The notes beneath the pieces were generated by a model that worked only from the letters and a program-made list of their open reading frames with translations, was not told the DNA's origin and did no database searches. From CAZSBB01 sp964605235 (GTDB taxonomy: Bacteria > Planctomycetota > Phycisphaerae > Phycisphaerales > Phycisphaeraceae): 64,000 nucleotides of DNA. The stretch is taken from positions 170,482 through 234,481 of the forward strand of contig CAZSBB010000002.1 of NCBI GenBank assembly GCA_964605235.1, given 5' to 3'. Positions 35,382-43,052 of this stretch are shown in pieces (positions within the stretch are counted from its first letter, which is position 1; every line of letters starts with the position of its first letter). Position numbers and translations under genes: made by a program.

Positions 35382-35980
35382 ACAGTGGCCTCCAGGTACG
35401 GCCGCACAACCTTCTCAACCCGGCACACCCGCGCGTACTCCAGCACCTTCTGGAGTTGTGCGCCGCGCCGGGCACGATAGTTCCGCAGCGCTTCGAGCGC
35501 GACGTCCAGCCCGATCTTGTTGCGGTACTTGAAGCAGTCGGCCAGCGTCTTCTCGGCGCTGTAGACCTGTACATCGACACCCTCGATCGCGTGCTGCTCG
35601 ATACCGGCGTTGAACGCGTCGGCCGAGAAGTGATACACCTGAATGGGTGGATATTCGAGCTTTGGCGTCCATCTGTTCCGTGGCAGCGCGACATGCACAA
35701 CGTGAGGAATCTGCGTCGTCAATTCATGAAACGCCAGCGCCGAGATCAGGCACACCACGCCCTGCGGCACGCGTTTGCCAACTGTTGCCAGGTCTGGATC
35801 GGACAGGGGCGGCATCTCGGCCAGTCGATACACCCCGCGCGCCAGTGGTTCGATTTCACCGGCGTCCCGCAGCTCATAGAACGTGCGCGGGTGAATCCCC
35901 GCTGCGAGGGCCTCACGCGTGCGCAGCGTGCCGCCGTGTGCGCGGAAAATCTGCCGGGCTTGTTCATGGATGGACGGCAT
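35378..35980 (-). CDS. AbiEi-type antitoxin / transcriptional regulator
   Basis: 200 residues from the ATG at 35980, with GAGGTG before it; the longer frame to 36043 would run through the operator and is not used. The N-terminal winged helix (IFRAHGGTLRTREALAAGIH, YELRDAGEIEPLARGVYRL) is the AbiEi_4-type DNA-binding domain. The C-terminal domain has the typical SAEKTLADCFKYRNKIG. AbiEi represses its own promoter through inverted repeats; a matching palindrome lies at 35997-36040. It forms a two-gene operon with the toxin. Confidence 0.9.
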   Translation of the reverse strand: MPSIHEQARQIFRAHGGTLRTREALAAGIHPRTFYELRDAGEIEPLARGVYRLAEMPPLSDPDLATVGKRVPQGVVCLISALAFHELTTQIPHVVHVALPRNRWTPKLEYPPIQVYHFSADAFNAGIEQHAIEGVDVQVYSAEKTLADCFKYRNKIGLDVALEALRNYRARRGAQLQKVLEYARVCRVEKVVRPYLEATV

Positions 35981-35996
35981 GTCCCACACCTCTTCG

Positions 35997-36042
35997 GATA
36001 AAAACCGCCACAGATTATACTTTCTGTGGCGGTTTTTATCCA
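35997..36042 (-). promoter_or_regulatory. abiE promoter inside a perfect 18-bp inverted repeat (operator)
   Basis: Arms GATAAAAACCGCCACAGA (35997-36014) and TCTGTGGCGGTTTTTATC (36023-36040) around an 8-base loop. On the minus strand the -10 TATAAT is 36019-36014, spanning the loop edge, and a -35-like TGGATA at 36042-36037 lies 17 bp upstream. The AbiEi start codon is 17 bp beyond the palindrome. A bound repressor would block the promoter completely, which fits negative autoregulation by AbiEi. Confidence 0.8.
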
Positions 36043-36272
36043 CTCTTGTGTTGCCGCCGCAACCCGGCGGTTAACAGAACGGAGAACAACCGCTGTATTC
36101 ACAAGCGCTTAACAGCAAGAGAATCGGTCAAAAATGGGTGGACAGATTCAGCGTCCGTCGATATGCTCATTGGTGACCGTCAACCCCAGCGAGGAGTGCG
36201 ACTTGCTGCTTTCGGCGGTCCTTGTTAACCACCCGTCCAAACAGCGAACACGCCCGATCGCCGTTCAGTGTT

Positions 36273-36301
36273 TGTAAGTATATATTTTTCAAATACTTAC
36301 A
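36273..36301. repeat. AT-rich inverted repeat next to R2
   Basis: TGTAAGTAT (36273-36281) and ATACTTACA (36293-36301) form a 9-bp stem around 11 bases. It lies between the AbiE promoter and R2 and could be an operator or a terminator-like hairpin. Confidence 0.5.
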
Positions 36302-36311
36302 GCGATTTTAT

Positions 36312-36459
36312 CCCCGAGTCGAACGGGTTTCAAACTCTGGGAGCATTACAACCCATGAATATACCGGGCCTTGTGGATTTAACAAGTAGCGAACACGGTC
36401 TCTCGGCCTGTACGAGCAGATTCCGAACACACGGGCGCTCTCGCAACCGGCCGGTTAAC
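36312..36459. repeat. Repeat R2 flanking the AbiE module
   Basis: Shares with R1 the identical 24-bp left block, ATTTAACAAG in the middle, ATTCCGAACACAC, GGGCGCTCTCGCAACCGG and the terminal GGTTAAC. The copies are 147 and 148 bp, with their starts 2,933 bp apart. It sits just before the promoter of the second toxin-antitoxin pair. Confidence 0.75.
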
Positions 36460-36479
36460 TGGTTCGCTGGGCGCATAGA

Positions 36480-36509
36480 CTTGACTAAATTGTCAAGCTG
36501 GGCTAAAGT
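36480..36509 (+). promoter_or_regulatory. Promoter with palindromic operator for the DUF6932-HTH pair
   Basis: CTTGAC-TAAATT-GTCAAG (36480-36497) is a perfect inverted repeat that contains the -35 TTGACT (36481-36486). A -10-like TAAAGT follows at 36504-36509 after 17 bp. GGAGAG before the ATG at 36533 is the ribosome site. Probably the autoregulatory site of the HTH protein. Confidence 0.6.
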
Positions 36510-36532
36510 GTATTGCTTGGAGAGCCGATGCA

Positions 36533-37093
36533 ATGACCATGTTGCCACCGTTCACGGATGATGGGTTGCTGCCGCCGGCAGATTACACGCTCACGCTGGA
36601 TGAGGTGCGGGCATCTGTCCTGATCGAAGATCCTCAGCCATCACGAGAAGATTCGCATTGGGACAGCGGATGGCGACTGAAGCTGGTCGACAACCTCGGC
36701 GTGATGGTGGCCCAACTCTGGCAGGTCGGCATCACCGAGATATTCGTCAACGGCTCGTTCGTGGAAGACAAGGACCACCCCAACGACATCGACGGCTACT
36801 TCGTCTGCGATCTGCGCCGCCTGGCCTCGGGCGATCTGGAACGGGAACTCAACCTGCTCGACCCGCACAAGGTCTGGACGTGGGACCCGACGACGCGTCG
36901 GCCCTACCGCGGATACCCGAAGAAGCAGTTGCCGATGTGGCATCAGTACCGCGTGGAATTGTACCCGCACGTCGGCCAGGTGAGCGGCATCCGCGACAAG
37001 CACGGACATGAGCTTGAGTTTCCCGCCGCGTTCAGGCAGTCACGGCGCGACGGACACCCCAAAGGCATCATCAGGATCGGAGGTCACCCATGA
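36533..37093 (+). CDS. DUF6932-like nucleotidyltransferase-fold protein, putative toxin
   Basis: 186 residues. The segment EIFVNGSFVEDKDHPNDIDG carries a G-S...D-x-D nucleotidyltransferase signature (G74-S75, D85, D87), the motif of MNT/DUF6932-type proteins. A longer stretch WTWDPTTRRPYRGYPKKQLP follows. Such genes are commonly paired with an HTH partner in toxin-antitoxin-like loci. The stop codon overlaps the next ATG (ATGA). Toxicity is inferred only from the context. Confidence 0.72.
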   Translation: MTMLPPFTDDGLLPPADYTLTLDEVRASVLIEDPQPSREDSHWDSGWRLKLVDNLGVMVAQLWQVGITEIFVNGSFVEDKDHPNDIDGYFVCDLRRLASGDLERELNLLDPHKVWTWDPTTRRPYRGYPKKQLPMWHQYRVELYPHVGQVSGIRDKHGHELEFPAAFRQSRRDGHPKGIIRIGGHP

Positions 37094-37536
37094 TCCGCAA
37101 CGAGAACGAATACCGTGAGGCGGTCCAGCGGCTGGCCGATGAGAAGCAGCGCATCGCACAGCAAAAGGCCGAGCTTGAGAAGATGGACCTGTCGCCCGAC
37201 GAGGTGAAGCGGGTGCTTGACCCCATGCGCTCGTTTCATCTGCAGCTCCAGGAAGAGGTCGAAAGCTACGAGCGCCTCAAGCGCGGCGAGTTTGAGGAGA
37301 TTCGAAACCTGCGCGGCCTGGGGCACCTGCTGATCGCGCTGCGCATCGCACGCGGCATCAGTCAGCGCCAACTTGCCGAGCGCCTTGGCGTGCATGAATC
37401 GCAGGTTTCCCGCGACGAGCGCAACGAGTACCACGGCATCACACTGGATCGAGCGGCCCGCGTGCTTGATGCGTTGGGTGTTGACCTGCGCAGCACGGTG
37501 CAGGTGCCGGCGGAAGACCTGGCGGTCGCGGTATGA
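37090..37536 (+). CDS. XRE-family HTH protein with coiled-coil N-terminus, putative antitoxin
   Basis: 148 residues. Residues 1-75 are a charged helix/coiled coil (EYREAVQRLADEKQRIAQQK). Residues ~85-135 are a Cro/C1 HTH (LLIALRIARGISQRQLAERL, VHESQVSRDERNEYHGI, ARVLDALGVDL). The N-terminal region resembles HigA-type antitoxins paired with nucleotidyltransferase or HigB-like partners. It probably binds the palindrome upstream of the pair. Confidence 0.78.
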   Translation: MIRNENEYREAVQRLADEKQRIAQQKAELEKMDLSPDEVKRVLDPMRSFHLQLQEEVESYERLKRGEFEEIRNLRGLGHLLIALRIARGISQRQLAERLGVHESQVSRDERNEYHGITLDRAARVLDALGVDLRSTVQVPAEDLAVAV

Positions 37537-37555
37537 GTGCGCCGTGGATACCGAC

Positions 37556-38116
37556 TCACCAGCAGTTCATCGGGCACCACATCATCGGGTTCTGCGGCTG
37601 TCGCTGGGCGTCCCCGGGGGCGGGCTGCGTGGTCGGTGTCCCCATCCTCGGGCACATCAGCATGCCGGGATTCCACTGCCAACCATGTTGCTGGGCCATT
37701 TGCTGCATGTGCTGATGCATCTGCATCATGTTCTGCGGCCCGGCCGCCATCGGTTGGAGTTTGGCGATCTGCTCCGCGGTGAGGACCGCCTTGACCTGCT
37801 CCCGCGCCTGGTCGGCAATGGCCTGAACCTTCTTGACCTGTTCGTCGCTCAGGCCCAAGCCGGTCTGGTAGGTCAGAACCGACGCCGGATCGTAAGCATT
37901 GATCTGCGCTGCCGTCATCATGCGGCAACGCATCATCATTCCGTCGGACAGGCCCATCTGCTTCATCATGTCTATCCACTGGGCCTGATTCATCGTGCCC
38001 GGCGGATTGGCGGCGGCATCGGCAGGAGGCGTGTCTTGCGCGTGGGCCAGGACGGCGAACAAACCACCGACCGCCAACAAAATCGTCAGCGCGCTCAAAG
38101 TGCTACGATGTGACAT
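37556..38116 (-). CDS. Spy/CpxP-like periplasmic protein, Met-rich
   Basis: 186 residues from the ATG at 38116 (AGGAG upstream). Signal peptide LSALTILLAVGGLFAVLAHA. The mature protein is unusually rich in Met, His and Gln (MMKQMGLSDGMMMRCRMMT, MMQMHQHMQQMAQQHGWQW) and has the LTxxQ-type motif (LTAEQIAKLQ) of Spy/CpxP chaperones. A role in metal (Cu/Ag) sensing or protection of periplasmic proteins is inferred from the Met clusters and the neighbouring metal genes. Convergent with the HTH gene, with a 19-bp gap. Confidence 0.65.
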   Translation of the reverse strand: MSHRSTLSALTILLAVGGLFAVLAHAQDTPPADAAANPPGTMNQAQWIDMMKQMGLSDGMMMRCRMMTAAQINAYDPASVLTYQTGLGLSDEQVKKVQAIADQAREQVKAVLTAEQIAKLQPMAAGPQNMMQMHQHMQQMAQQHGWQWNPGMLMCPRMGTPTTQPAPGDAQRQPQNPMMWCPMNCW

Positions 38117-38192
38117 AGGACAACTCCTGTTCAAGGATAACCCAGTCTGTCGGGAACCTACAGTGGTTCCAGTTTGTCATTCATACAGGTCT

Positions 38193-39020
38193 TCACCACA
38201 TGGGGCAGTCGTCGCACCAGCGTCGCCAGTTCGGTTGAGCTTGCGGCTGTTGGTTTGACGGGGCTGCGTCCTCGCCTGGAGCGAGCATCTGTCGCATCCA
38301 CCGGCCGCGCTCCCAACACATGTCGCGGTATCGCGCGATCACTTGTTCCTGTGGGTGACCCGTTGAAGTAAACCGGTCCAGCGCGTCGCGCTGGTAGTCC
38401 GTCAAGTAAGCAGCCCGCGACACCAATAGTTGACGGTTCGGCTCGGATAGTTGCGGGGCGGCGAGCACCGCGAGGCGAGCTTCCTCCAGCATTTGATCGA
38501 GAATCTGTGGATCGGCCTGGCCCGTGCGTTGCTGCTGGGCCACGGCTTCACGCAGACGCCGTGACGAGAAGACGATCCGTAACTCCGCCTGATCCTCGGT
38601 GTTGAGCGTCAGGAAGAATCGTGCCCGCTCGGTAAACAGCTTCACCGGGTAGAGGAAGTCACCGGGCATCGCGCCCGCCGAAGCGTTGACCGTCCCCCAT
38701 CCGATGAGGAACATGACCAGGACGATCGCGGCGGCCCGTGTCCAAACAGGCCGACTGAACCACCGGACCTTGCGCGGCGCGGGTTCGGCGCGGGAGGCGG
38801 TCAACGTCTGGCTACCCAGTCGGCCGAGCGTCTTCATCAAACCCGCGAGGGAAACATTGGGGTCGGGCAGGCACTCCAGGCGCGTGGCGATATCCAGCAG
38901 GGGCCGCAACGCTTCGGCATCCGCCGGGTGTTCGGCCAGCGCGTCGTCGATGGTCTGGCCGCCACGCACTTGATCAAGGCAGGCGTCCAGCGTGTCCACC
39001 AGATGCTGTTCACGTTCCAT
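38193..39020 (-). CDS. DUF5667 domain membrane protein, probable ECF sigma partner
   Basis: 275 residues. Cytoplasmic N-terminus ~90 residues with an anti-sigma-like helical region (LDACLDQVRGGQTIDDALAE, LRPLLDIATRLECLP), one membrane helix (AAAIVLVMFLIGWGTVNA), then a DUF5667-type external domain (AMPGDFLYPVKLFTERARFF, SRRLREAVAQQQR). It overlaps the sigma-factor gene by 11 bp, so the pair is coupled. It most likely restrains the sigma factor until an envelope signal arrives. Confidence 0.78.
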   Translation of the reverse strand: MEREQHLVDTLDACLDQVRGGQTIDDALAEHPADAEALRPLLDIATRLECLPDPNVSLAGLMKTLGRLGSQTLTASRAEPAPRKVRWFSRPVWTRAAAIVLVMFLIGWGTVNASAGAMPGDFLYPVKLFTERARFFLTLNTEDQAELRIVFSSRRLREAVAQQQRTGQADPQILDQMLEEARLAVLAAPQLSEPNRQLLVSRAAYLTDYQRDALDRFTSTGHPQEQVIARYRDMCWERGRWMRQMLAPGEDAAPSNQQPQAQPNWRRWCDDCPMW

Positions 39021-39564
39021 AGCGCACCTCCCGACCGGCCAGCAGGCCGCGCAGCGCCGACAGCGCCCGGAACTGAAGCACCCGGATCGCGCCGGGGCTG
39101 CGATCCATGATGGCCGACACGTCGTCGTTGCCCAAACCCTCGATGAACTTGAGCGTGACCAGTTGCCGCTGGTCGTCGCTCAGCTTGCCGATCGCCTGTT
39201 CCAGATCGATCCACGCCGCCACCGTGTCGGGGACGCTCGCGTTGTCGTGGGCTTGTGCTTCGTATTGCTCGGTCATGGCGGTCATCACGGTGCGCTTCTT
39301 TGCCCCGGCCGCTCGCCGATCGTCCACGACAACCCGTTCAGCGATCCGGAACAGCCAGGCGGGGAAAGAGCCTTGTTGCTGGTTCAGATTCTTGAGCACG
39401 CGGACGAATACTTCGCTGGTGAGGTCTTCCGCGAGGTCCGCTGCTACTCGGTAGCGCATGTATTTGAGCACCTTCGGGTAATAGCGGGCGCACAGGGCGG
39501 TCAGGGCCTCGGTTTCGCCTGACCTTGCCCCTTCCAGCAGCCCCATCAGTTCGTCGTCGTTCAC
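39010..39564 (-). CDS. ECF-family RNA polymerase sigma factor
   Basis: 184 residues from a GTG with GGAG before it. Sigma region 2 is YYPKVLKYMRYRVAADLAED, with the region 2.4 part SFPAWLFRIAERVVVDDRR. Region 4 is LSDDQRQLVTLKFIEGLGND, then VSAIMDRSPGAIRVLQFRAL as the HTH. The DUF5667 protein follows. The neighbouring Spy-like gene suggests an envelope or metal-stress response. The promoter target cannot be read. Confidence 0.9.
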   Translation of the reverse strand: MNDDELMGLLEGARSGETEALTALCARYYPKVLKYMRYRVAADLAEDLTSEVFVRVLKNLNQQQGSFPAWLFRIAERVVVDDRRAAGAKKRTVMTAMTEQYEAQAHDNASVPDTVAAWIDLEQAIGKLSDDQRQLVTLKFIEGLGNDDVSAIMDRSPGAIRVLQFRALSALRGLLAGREVRYGT

Positions 39565-39730
39565 GTGTCACTCCAGGAGTTCAGTCGGAACGACCCTCGC
39601 TGGCGTTACGCCGGTGGCCCGGCGAGTCTGAACTGGACATCGGTCCGCAGCGACGAGCCAGCCATCCGTAAATGATGTTGCCGCGCCGGCTCCCCCGATT
39701 CATTGTCCCACATGGATCATGATAGACTGG

Positions 39731-40006
39731 TCAATCGCAGTAGCCCGCGCGGCGGTAACCATCGTCATGATGCCAAGGCATGATCCGGGCAAACCAGTTG
39801 TGATCGCACATGCGGTAGCGCGAATCCCATCGGGCGGCATGGCCACCGTCGTAGCGGATATGCCTGGCACCGTAACCGTAATCGGCATCGGTCCTGTAGG
39901 CGTGGCGTGTCGGTGTGTTTCCCGCCGGGGCGGCCGCCCAACCAAGGCTGGCCACACCAAGAACCGCAACGGCGACAAGAGCAACAATGGCGAGGGGCTT
40001 TTTCAT
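39731..40006 (-). CDS. Small secreted protein, His/Tyr/Asp-rich
   Basis: 91 residues, with AAAGGA before the ATG at 40006. Signal peptide KPLAIVALVAVAVLGVASLG, cleaved near WAA-AP. The mature part is short and aromatic (YGYGARHIRYDGGHAARW, WFARIMPWHHDDGYRRAGYC), with many His and Asp that could bind metal. No family was recognised. It lies between the sigma factor and the P-type ATPase on the same strand. Confidence 0.6.
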   Translation of the reverse strand: MKKPLAIVALVAVAVLGVASLGWAAAPAGNTPTRHAYRTDADYGYGARHIRYDGGHAARWDSRYRMCDHNWFARIMPWHHDDGYRRAGYCD

Positions 40007-40159
40007 GATCGTTTCCTTTCTAAAGTCAGCAGCGGCGTGCAGGGAACGCTCTGTTTGCCGCTATCCATTTGTTTAGACGGAACGAGTCCCGCCGGCGTTA
40101 CGCAGCCACACGAAATGGCAGGTATGGCGTTCTGGGCCGGCCACCTTATGGAATGGACC

Positions 40160-42322
40160 TCAACCCCGAAGCAACCGCAGGCCATTGAAGACGACCAGTA
40201 GCGTTGCGCCTGTATCGGCGGCGATGGCCATCCACAGCGATGCCAAGCCAACAATGGCCAGCACGATAAACAGGAACTTCAGGCCCAGAGCGAAGGTAAT
40301 GTTGGTCTTGATGTTTCGCAACGTTCGGCGGGAATGTCGGATGAGCCAGGAGACTTTCAGTAGGTCATCCGACATCAGCGCGATGTCGGCTGTTTCGATG
40401 GTGGCGTCGGTTCCCATGCCACCCATGGCAATGCCGATACTTGCCGCTGCCAGTGCCGGGGCATCGTTGATACCGTCACCCACCATCGCCACATGGCCAT
40501 GCTCGGCTACGAGCGCCTCGACCACCTTGACCTTGTCCTCGGGCAGAAGTTCGGCGCGGTACTCATCCACATTCGTGGCGGCGGCGACGGCCTTGGCGGT
40601 TCCGCTATTGTCACCGGTGAGCATGACCACTTTCCGAATGCCGGCGGATCGGAGTAGTCGCACCGCCTCGGGCGCATCGTCGCGGACGCGATCCGCGATG
40701 CTGATCAAACCGCAGACGTGCTGATCGTTGCCGACCGCCACGACCGTATGGCCGGCATCCTCCAATGCGACGGCCCTATCGTGAGCGTCCTGGGACTCTT
40801 GTCCTCGGTCGTGCATCATGCGATGGCTGCCGATCCAGAACAGGCGACCGTCTATCTCTCCTTCGCCCCCCTTGCCCCGGATGGCGCGGTAGCTCTGAGC
40901 GGGTATGACTTGGACGGTATGGACTTGGGCTTTCCTCAGGACCGCCCGCGCCAATGGGTGTTCGCTGTGAGCTTCCAGCGCCGCCGCCCGTTTCAGCAGT
41001 TCTTCGGGGGTATGACCATTCAACGGCACGATTTCCTGGACCTCCGGTTGGCCGTGGGTCAGCGTGCCCGTTTTGTCCATCGCCAGCACACGGAGACGTC
41101 CGGCGGCTTCCATATAGACGCCGCCCTTGACCAATACGCCGTGACGCGCCGCCGATGTCAGCGCCGAGACGATACTGACCGGCGTAGAGATCACCAATGC
41201 GCACGGGCAGGCAATCACCAGGATGACCAATCCACGGTAGCCCCATAGGGACCAGGCACCCAGCCCCAGCAACGGCGGCAGGACCGCCAGGATTACCGCC
41301 AGCAGCATCATTACAGGCGTGTACCACCTGGCGAACTGATCGACCCATTGCTGTGCGGGCGCGCGGCGCGATTGGGCATCCTGCACCATGTGGATAATAC
41401 GTGCCAACGTTGTATCGTCCGCCGTCTTGGTCGAACGGAATTCCATCGCGCCGTCTTCGTTGACGGTCCCGGCAAACACCTCATCGTCGGGCGACTTTGG
41501 AACCGGCATCGATTCGCCAGTGATGGCGGCTTGGTTGACGGTGGAGTCTCCCTTGGTGACCACGCCGTCGAGGGGAATCTTTTCCCCCGGCCGAACCAAG
41601 ACGGTCGCACCTACGGGCACTTCTGCCACGGGCTTTTCCATGATGTCGCCGTCGTGCGGGCAGATATATCGTGCCGTGGCCGGAGACAGGTCCAACAAAG
41701 CGCCAATTGCATTGCGGGCGCGTTCGACACTCCAGTGCTCCAGCAGCAGCGAGACGGCAAAGAGAAACGCCACCGTTGCCGCCTCGAACCACTCGCCGAT
41801 CGCCATCGCGCCGATGACGGCGACAACCATCAGCAGGTTCATATCCGGCTGCAATCGCCGGACTGCCTGAATCGCCTTGGGCGTGACAAACCACGCTCCC
41901 GTCACGACGGACGCAACGTACAAGAGAATCGATGTCAAGGGATAAGCATGCGATGGTTCGTGCCCGCCAGTCAAGGCGTCCACCAGGCTGCCGTGGATGC
42001 CCCAATGCGTGATGAAGCCAGTGGCGAGTAAACCACCGCTCAATGCGGTCATGATGAGCCAGCCATGGCGTGTCCAGAAGTTCTCCTGCGTTACGGCGTT
42101 TCGTTGTGCCCATGGCACCGCCTTCATACCGGTAGCATTGATTGCCGAGACGATCACCTCCGACGTGATGATGTCGGGGTCAAACTCGGCCGACATACGA
42201 CCGTTGACCACATCAAACGACAGGTCGAGTACGCCGTCCCGTCGGCCGACTTCTCGTTGAAGGATGGCGACCTCCTCCGAGCAGTCCAGGCCATGCACTT
42301 TGTAGTCAGCTCGCTGTGACAT
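40160..42322 (-). CDS. Heavy-metal P1B-type ATPase (Zn/Cd/Pb-type, ZntA/CadA-like)
   Basis: 720 residues. N-terminal HMA-like domain with GLDCSEE, i.e. a single Cys followed by Glu instead of CxxC. TGE actuator at 268-270, the CPC ion-binding motif at 372-374 (IACPCALVIS), phosphorylation DKTGT at 416-420, SEHPLA in the nucleotide domain, and MVGDGINDAPALA. The protein pumps soft metal ions out of the cytoplasm. The start overlaps the ABC ATPase gene by 17 bp, making it the last gene of the iron-uptake-like operon. Confidence 0.9.
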   Translation of the reverse strand: MSQRADYKVHGLDCSEEVAILQREVGRRDGVLDLSFDVVNGRMSAEFDPDIITSEVIVSAINATGMKAVPWAQRNAVTQENFWTRHGWLIMTALSGGLLATGFITHWGIHGSLVDALTGGHEPSHAYPLTSILLYVASVVTGAWFVTPKAIQAVRRLQPDMNLLMVVAVIGAMAIGEWFEAATVAFLFAVSLLLEHWSVERARNAIGALLDLSPATARYICPHDGDIMEKPVAEVPVGATVLVRPGEKIPLDGVVTKGDSTVNQAAITGESMPVPKSPDDEVFAGTVNEDGAMEFRSTKTADDTTLARIIHMVQDAQSRRAPAQQWVDQFARWYTPVMMLLAVILAVLPPLLGLGAWSLWGYRGLVILVIACPCALVISTPVSIVSALTSAARHGVLVKGGVYMEAAGRLRVLAMDKTGTLTHGQPEVQEIVPLNGHTPEELLKRAAALEAHSEHPLARAVLRKAQVHTVQVIPAQSYRAIRGKGGEGEIDGRLFWIGSHRMMHDRGQESQDAHDRAVALEDAGHTVVAVGNDQHVCGLISIADRVRDDAPEAVRLLRSAGIRKVVMLTGDNSGTAKAVAAATNVDEYRAELLPEDKVKVVEALVAEHGHVAMVGDGINDAPALAAASIGIAMGGMGTDATIETADIALMSDDLLKVSWLIRHSRRTLRNIKTNITFALGLKFLFIVLAIVGLASLWMAIAADTGATLLVVFNGLRLLRG

Positions 42323-43052
42323 GCATCACATCTCGATCGTGGCTCGCGCCCGCTCCGGTGGCGCGCGGCGCGGCGTCGGAGCCGTCCGGGGAGCACTCCT
42401 CGACAATCTGCCCGTGCCGAAGACAAACGATACGTTGGGCGAGTCGGCCCAGGTCCGGGTCGTGTGTGGCGATCACGAGGGTTCGCCCCTCACGATGCAG
42501 CCGCTGGAAGATCTTCACAACGCGGTCGGCATTGTCTTCGTCAAGGTTGCCCGTCGGCTCATCGGCGAGGATGATCTTCGGATCGTTGATCAACGCTCGC
42601 GCAATGCAGACCCGCTGTTGTTCGCCCCCGGATAGTTGTGACGGCAGATGGTGAGCGCGATCGGCCAGTTGCACTCGCTCCAGAGCGAGCAGCGCCTCCT
42701 GCTTATCCACCATCGAATGGTAATACTGGGCGAGCATGACATTCTCGACAGCCGTCAGATAACTGACCAAGTGAAATTGCTGGAAGATCAGGCCGACGTT
42801 CTCCCGACGAAAAGTGGCGGCTTCATCGACATCGAGCTGCAATAGGTTCTGGCCCATGACATGAACGCAGCCGTCCGTGGGTCGATCCAAACCGTCCAAC
42901 AGATTCAACAGCGTCGTCTTGCCCGAGCCGGACGGTCCCATGAGCGCGACCCATTCGCCAAGGGCGATCTTCAAGTTCACCCCATCGACAGCCCGCACGC
43001 CACCGGGATAAGCGCGAGTCACGTATTCAAGCAGTACTGCGGATTGATTCAT
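42306..43052 (-). CDS. ABC transporter ATP-binding protein (LolD/MacB-type)
   Basis: 248 residues. Walker A GPSGSGKTT (39-47), the Q-loop FQQFHLVSYLTAVENVMLA, signature LSGGEQQRVCIARAL, Walker B IILADEPTGNLD and the switch His in VIATHDPDLG. It is the MacB/LolD class that powers FtsX-like permeases without solute transport through the membrane. Its start overlaps the permease stop codon by 1 bp. It pairs with the two permeases upstream, as in the Campylobacter Cj1661-Cj1663 set beside FTR1. Confidence 0.9.
   Translation of the reverse strand: MNQSAVLLEYVTRAYPGGVRAVDGVNLKIALGEWVALMGPSGSGKTTLLNLLDGLDRPTDGCVHVMGQNLLQLDVDEAATFRRENVGLIFQQFHLVSYLTAVENVMLAQYYHSMVDKQEALLALERVQLADRAHHLPSQLSGGEQQRVCIARALINDPKIILADEPTGNLDEDNADRVVKIFQRLHREGRTLVIATHDPDLGRLAQRIVCLRHGQIVEECSPDGSDAAPRATGAGASHDRDVMHVTAS

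Noticed and set aside
36044..36311. A third copy of the R1/R2 repeat near the AbiE promoter
   Set aside because: Only the short piece GCAACCCGGCGGTTAAC (about 36060-36077) resembles the right end of R1/R2; the rest does not align.
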